DNA of 64,000 bases from CADCTP01 sp963849885 (GTDB taxonomy: Bacteria > Actinomycetota > Actinomycetes > Mycobacteriales > CADCTP01): NCBI GenBank assembly GCA_963849885.1, contig CAWKIV010000006.1:310001-374000 (forward strand), given 5' to 3'. The position numbers and the translations under genes are program-made. The first letter of the stretch is position 1. Each line of letters begins with the position of its first letter. Positions 60,419 to 64,000 of the stretch are shown in pieces. The notes beneath the pieces are model-generated. The model was given only the letters and a program-made list of their open reading frames with translations. It was not told the DNA's origin and searched no databases.

Positions 60419-61288
60419 TCACTCCGCCGGCGTCGCCGGCCCCTCCTCGGCGAGCGCGGACCACGGCGCCCGCTCCGGGGTGGCCGCCCGCCCCTCCGGG
60501 CAGTGTCGCCGGTAGTCGCACCAGCCGCACTGCCGGCCGGGCCGCGGCGGGAACAGCACGTCCGGGTCGCCGCCGGTGGCCAGCCCGCCGGCCGCGGCCT
60601 CGATGTCGTCCGCGGTGTCGCTGGCCCGGGCCACGTGCCGGCCGAGCGACTCCTCGGTGTGCTCCCAGCCGGCGACCCGGCCGGTCGGCAGGTGGTGCAG
60701 CTCCACCCGGGAGCACGGCCGGCGCAGCGTCCGCCGGGCGGCCAGCACATACACCGCCAGCGCCAGCGACCCGCGGGCGTCGTCGGTGCCGGGCACCCAG
60801 CGGCCGGTCTTGTAGTCGACGACGACCAGCTCGCCGTCCCGGCTGTCGATCCGGTCGACCCGGCCGGACAGCGCGAGCCGGTCGGTGCGCACCGCCACCC
60901 CGCGCTCCACCCCGACCGGCTCGTCCGCCGGGTCGAGGGTCGCCACGTACGCCTCCACCCAGTCGCGGGCCCGCGCCCGCCACCGGGCCGACTGGGCGGC
61001 GTCGGCGAAGCCGTCCGGAATCCAGGCGGCGTCGAGCAGCGAGCCGGCCGCGGCCGGCGTCCGCCGCCGCAACGGCAGCAGCCACCAGTCACGCAGCGCG
61101 TTGTGCACCGCGGCGCCGAGCGAGTTGTGCGCCCACGGCGGGCCCTTCGGCGGCGCCGGCCGGACCAGGTAGGTCAGCCGGTAACGCCGGGGGCACTCGG
61201 TGAACGTGCCGAGCCGCGACGGGGTCGCCGCGAAGAGCCGGCGCGGCATGCCCTCGAAGCCGAGCTGCTCGCTGGCCACCGAGCCCAC
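60419..61288 (-). CDS. RecB-family PD-(D/E)XK nuclease with iron-sulfur cysteines
   Basis: A 289-aa stand-alone RecB/Cas4-like nuclease. C32 (TFTECPRRYRL) and CGWCDYRRHC near the C-terminus form the 4Fe-4S staple. The catalytic residues are in SGRVDRIDSRDGELVVVDYK (D and D-x-K) after GAAVHNALRDWW. Unlike AdnA/AdnB it has no motor domain. It lies 3 nt after the Gly-rich membrane-protein gene on the same strand. Such proteins process DNA ends in repair or defence; the partner is not known. Confidence 0.85.
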   Translation of the reverse strand: MGSVASEQLGFEGMPRRLFAATPSRLGTFTECPRRYRLTYLVRPAPPKGPPWAHNSLGAAVHNALRDWWLLPLRRRTPAAAGSLLDAAWIPDGFADAAQSARWRARARDWVEAYVATLDPADEPVGVERGVAVRTDRLALSGRVDRIDSRDGELVVVDYKTGRWVPGTDDARGSLALAVYVLAARRTLRRPCSRVELHHLPTGRVAGWEHTEESLGRHVARASDTADDIEAAAGGLATGGDPDVLFPPRPGRQCGWCDYRRHCPEGRAATPERAPWSALAEEGPATPAE

Positions 61289-61290
61289 AC

Positions 61291-62640
61291 CTACCAGCTG
61301 CCCCCGCCGGAGTTGCCGCCGCCACCGCGGCCGCCGCCGCCCCAGTCGCCGCCGCCCCCGCCGCCGCCGCCCCAGTCGCCGCCGCCCCCGCCACTGCCAC
61401 CGAAGCCGCCGCCGAACCCGCCGCCGCCGCTGCCGTCCCAGCCGGCACCGCCGTCATTCGCGTCCTCCCGACCGGCCTCGTAGCCCCGGCCGTAGCCCGC
61501 GTCCCAGCCGCCGCTGCCGCCCCAGCCGCCGAACCCGCCGGACAGCACCGAGCCGAGCAGCAGCGTCTGCCAGAAGGGCGCCGAATACCACCCGCCGGGG
61601 ATGCCGGACCCGCCGCCGTAGTAGTACGGCGCGCCCGGCGTGTACTCCGGGAAGCCCTGGTAGGACTGGCCGCCGACGCTCACCTCGCGCGGCGTGGTGA
61701 GCTGCTCACCCTGCTTCGGCGCGATCGGCGGCAGCTCCGGCCCGGGGTCGAGACCGAGCTCGACCCGGGCCGTCCGGGCCGCCTGCAGCCCCTCCAGCGC
61801 GGTCCGCCGGGCCACGTCGTACTCCTCGTGGGTGTCCGCGTGGGACAGCTGCGAGCCGGTGGCGGTGTAGCGCTCGCTGGCGTCGACCAGCGCCTGCCGG
61901 GCCACCGGGTCGTCGCCCGGATTGAGGTTTTGCACGTCCGCGCCGAGCCGGTCGTACAGCGAGAGCACCTCGGCGCGGCGGCCCTCCAGCTCCTTGAGCC
62001 GGCGGCGGCGCCGGCTCACCGCGTAGGCCCCGCCGGCGGCCGCGCCCGCGGCCCCGATCGCGCCGATGCCGAGCACCCACGGCCACGGGCTGCCGCCGCC
62101 GGCGTCGCCGGCCACGTCGGTGGCCCCGGCCGCCGAGCTCTGCGAGCAGGTCGCGCTGGTGGCCGCCGGCGCCGCGTCCACCCGGGCGACGAAGTCGCGC
62201 AGCGCGGAGGTGACGTCGTTGCGCTGCTGCAGCTCGGTGCGGTTGGCGTCCACCGCGGACTTCGCCGCATTGCTGGCCGCGCCCGCGCACAGCGCCGAGG
62301 AGGCCGCGCTGAACGACCGGCCGGCCACCACGCCCACGGTCAGCGGCGCGTCGGGCGACAGCGTCCGCCCGATGAGCAGGGCCGCGTCGTACGCCCTCGG
62401 GTTGCTCCCGTAGTCCTCCTCCGGCAGCACCGCGATCTTGATCGGCCGGGAGCCGATCGCGGCCCGCACCGCGGCCTCGTCGATGCCGGGCGAGCTGACC
62501 CCGGGCGCCACGTAGACCGGGTCGGACCCCAGCGCACCGATCGCGTCCTCGACCGCGTCCGCGTGCGCCGCGGGCGCGCCCGCGAGCAGGACCAGGCCGC
62601 TGCCGAGCAGCCCGGCGGCGAGGGCGAGGAAGCGCTTCAC
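61291..62640 (-). CDS. Secreted/membrane protein with N-terminal DUF6676-like domain and Gly-rich tail
   Basis: A 449-aa protein. It has a signal peptide (FLALAAGLLGSGLVLLAGAP), an exported domain of about 120 residues (VEDAIGALGSDPVYVAPGVS; RPIKIAVLPEEDYGSN), one TM helix (PWVLGIGAIGAAGAAAGGAY), a coiled helical region starting RRRRRLKELEGRRAEVLSLY, and a tail of about 80 residues dominated by Gly and Trp (GGGGDWGGGG repeats). The encoding DNA has a 30-bp direct repeat near 61325-61385. TACCGT (62653-62648) is 7 nt before GTG 62640. The function is unknown; the N-terminal domain assignment is tentative. Confidence 0.65.
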   Translation of the reverse strand: MKRFLALAAGLLGSGLVLLAGAPAAHADAVEDAIGALGSDPVYVAPGVSSPGIDEAAVRAAIGSRPIKIAVLPEEDYGSNPRAYDAALLIGRTLSPDAPLTVGVVAGRSFSAASSALCAGAASNAAKSAVDANRTELQQRNDVTSALRDFVARVDAAPAATSATCSQSSAAGATDVAGDAGGGSPWPWVLGIGAIGAAGAAAGGAYAVSRRRRRLKELEGRRAEVLSLYDRLGADVQNLNPGDDPVARQALVDASERYTATGSQLSHADTHEEYDVARRTALEGLQAARTARVELGLDPGPELPPIAPKQGEQLTTPREVSVGGQSYQGFPEYTPGAPYYYGGGSGIPGGWYSAPFWQTLLLGSVLSGGFGGWGGSGGWDAGYGRGYEAGREDANDGGAGWDGSGGGGFGGGFGGSGGGGGDWGGGGGGGGDWGGGGRGGGGNSGGGSW

Positions 62641-62694
62641 GCCCGCAACGGTAGTCCCCGGCCCCGATGTCCCGTGCGCGGCATCCACAGCCGC

Positions 62695-63312
62695 TCAGCC
62701 CGCCTCGGCGACGAAGCCGAGCACCGACTCGGCCACCAGCTGCACCGCGATCGCGGACAGCAGCAGGCCGGCGATCCGGCTCACCAGCACGATGCCGCTC
62801 TCCCGGACCACCCGGATGATGCCGCCGGAGAAGCGCAGCGCGACGTACAGCACCAGGTGCACCGCGACGATCGCGACGGCGAGGGAGACCAGGTCGGCGG
62901 CGCCGTCCGCGCGCCGGACGAAGACGATGGTGGCCACGATCGTGCCCGGCCCGGCCAGCAGCGGGGTGCCCAGCGGGACCAGCGCCACGTTCACGTCCTG
63001 CACCTGCTGCGGGTCCTCCGCCCGCCCGGTGAGCAGGTCGAGCGCGACCAGCAGCAGGAGCAGCCCGCCGGCGCCCTGCAGCGCCGGGATGCCGATGCCG
63101 AGGTAGTCGAGGATCTGCTGGCCGAAGATCGCGAACGAGCAGATCACCACGAACGACACGGTGACCGCCTGCCAGGCCGCCCGGCCGCGGGCCCGCCGGG
63201 TCCGGCCGGCGGTGAGCGCGAGGAAGAGCGGGATCGTGCCCGGCGGATCCATGATCACGAAGAGCGTGACGAACGCCTCACCGAAGAACCGCGGATCGAA
63301 GACCGCGTCCAT
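62695..63312 (-). CDS. MarC-family integral membrane protein
   Basis: A 205-aa protein with six predicted TM helices and the MarC/UPF0056 signature (TLFVIMDPPGTIPLFLALTA; VPLGTPLLAGPGTIVATIVF). Despite its name MarC is not a drug-resistance pump; its role is unknown. It starts 6 nt after the PHP gene and is probably in one operon with it. Confidence 0.88.
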   Translation of the reverse strand: MDAVFDPRFFGEAFVTLFVIMDPPGTIPLFLALTAGRTRRARGRAAWQAVTVSFVVICSFAIFGQQILDYLGIGIPALQGAGGLLLLLVALDLLTGRAEDPQQVQDVNVALVPLGTPLLAGPGTIVATIVFVRRADGAADLVSLAVAIVAVHLVLYVALRFSGGIIRVVRESGIVLVSRIAGLLLSAIAVQLVAESVLGFVAEAG

Positions 63313-63318
63313 GCGAGC

Positions 63319-64000
63319 TCAGCCGACCACCGGGGCGGACCCGGTCGCCCGCGCCAGCAGCGCCTCGTACGCCGCCGGCGCGGTGCGTCCGCCCGCGCCG
63401 ACCCGGACCCGCTTGTTCGTCCCGTGGTAGTCGCTGGAGCCGGTGACCAGCAGCCCGAGGTCCGCGGCCAGCCGGCGCAGGTGGTCCCGGTCCTCCGGGC
63501 TGTGGTCGGGGTGGTCCACCTCGATCCCGGCCAGCCCGGCCGCCGCCATCGCGACCACCGCGTCGTCGCCGACCACCCGCCCGCGCATCCGGGCCAGCGG
63601 GTGCGCGAAGACGGCCACCCCGCCGGCCTCGGTGACCAGCCGGACCCCGGTCAGCGCGTCGAGGTCCTGCTTGGGCTCGTGGTACGGCGAGCCGGTGCGC
63701 AGCAGGGTGGCGAAGGCCTCGTCGACCGAGGAGACCACGCCCGCCTCGACCAGCGTGCGGGCGATGTGCGGGCGGCCGACCGACGCGTTCCCGGCCAGCG
63801 CGGAGACCCGCTCCCAGCTCACCGGCAGGCCGTCGGCGGCCATCCGGGCGGTCATCCGCTCGGCCCGGCCGAGCCGGCTGTCCCGCAGCGCGGCCAGCGC
63901 CGCGGCCAGCCCCGGGTGCGCCGGGTCGATCAGGTAGCCGAGCACGTGCAGCTCGGTCGGCCGCTCCCCGTTGTCCGGGGTCCACCGGCAGGACAGCTCC
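63319..64000 (-). CDS. PHP-domain phosphoesterase (5' part beyond the window)
   Basis: The frame is open to the window end, so the N-terminal metal-binding motifs are missing. Visible parts are TELHVLGYLIDPAHPGLAAA, VAVFAHPLARM, GIEVDHPDHSPED and VTGSSDYHGTNKR, which match PHP phosphoesterases of the TrpH/RNase AM type that remove phosphate or nucleotides from RNA or 3',5'-bisphosphates. It precedes marC by 6 nt. Confidence 0.88.
   Translation of the reverse strand, partial: ELSCRWTPDNGERPTELHVLGYLIDPAHPGLAAALAALRDSRLGRAERMTARMAADGLPVSWERVSALAGNASVGRPHIARTLVEAGVVSSVDEAFATLLRTGSPYHEPKQDLDALTGVRLVTEAGGVAVFAHPLARMRGRVVGDDAVVAMAAAGLAGIEVDHPDHSPEDRDHLRRLAADLGLLVTGSSDYHGTNKRVRVGAGGRTAPAAYEALLARATGSAPVVG

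Noticed and set aside
61317..61460. GC-rich repeats as a non-coding element
   Set aside because: They encode the Gly/Trp-rich tail of the membrane protein in frame.

Overview
The window is a 64 kb chromosomal segment of a very high-GC actinomycete. GTG starts are common and third codon positions are almost all G or C. Several genes are diagnostic of Actinobacteria: WhiB7, mycoredoxin, AdnAB, a DUF3107/TB9.4 protein, MoeZ, an F420-dependent PPOX-type flavoprotein and a DUF3152 metalloprotease. From memory of the Mycobacterium tuberculosis map, the backbone order (DUF2342 metalloprotease, ABC1 kinase, whiB7, uvrD2, mycoredoxin, nudC, K+ channel, adnB/adnA, secreted hydrolase, MGMT-like, moeZ, DUF3152, TetR, TB9.4, ferritin-like, rhlE, PQQ-like protein) follows the Rv3195-Rv3212 neighbourhood, with lineage-specific genes inserted. 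I infer a Micromonospora/Actinoplanes-type organism; the family-level placement is a guess.

Layout. 1-6.3 kb: metalloproteases, a crotonase-fold protein, a zinc ribbon, a ThiF-like E1 protein and an ABC1 kinase. 6.3-10 kb: the whiB7 operon with a leader ORF and a transcription attenuator, then uvrD2 and mycoredoxin. 10-13 kb: an ANTAR protein, a uridine-kinase-like protein and a decayed lipoprotein/PKD locus. 13-17.7 kb: nudC, two M16 peptidase-family genes and a K+ channel. 17.8-26 kb: LysE exporter, PTS enzyme I and assorted hydrolases. 26-31 kb: an ABC system with one FtsX-type permease and two ATPases. 31-38 kb: AdnB and AdnA. 38-49 kb: oxidoreductases, hydrolases, moeZ and DUF3152. 49-52.4 kb: an NHEJ locus (polymerase, ligase, Ku). 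52.5-59 kb: TetR, DUF3107, ferritin-like, RhlE, phosphoesterase and PQQ-like genes. 59-64 kb: MpaB-like, PPOX, RecB-like nuclease, a Gly-rich membrane protein, MarC and a PHP phosphoesterase.

Themes. DNA repair is dense (UvrD2, AdnAB, NHEJ, alkyltransferase-like protein, RecB-like nuclease). Thiol/redox genes share a promoter signature: mycoredoxin and moeZ both carry a SigR/SigH-like GGGAA(T/G)-N18-GTT element. Many genes have a TANNNT -10 box exactly 6-7 nt before the start codon, the geometry of leaderless mRNAs.

The most interesting element is the whiB7 leader. An 87-codon ORF ends 23 nt before an intrinsic terminator. A segment inside its last codons is perfectly complementary to the terminator's 5' arm, which predicts ribosome-controlled antitermination.

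Several conserved genes carry apparent single frameshifts (adnA, a secreted peptidase-like hydrolase, a phosphoesterase, a CxxCxGxG protein). These are either genuine lesions or indel errors in the GC-rich assembly.
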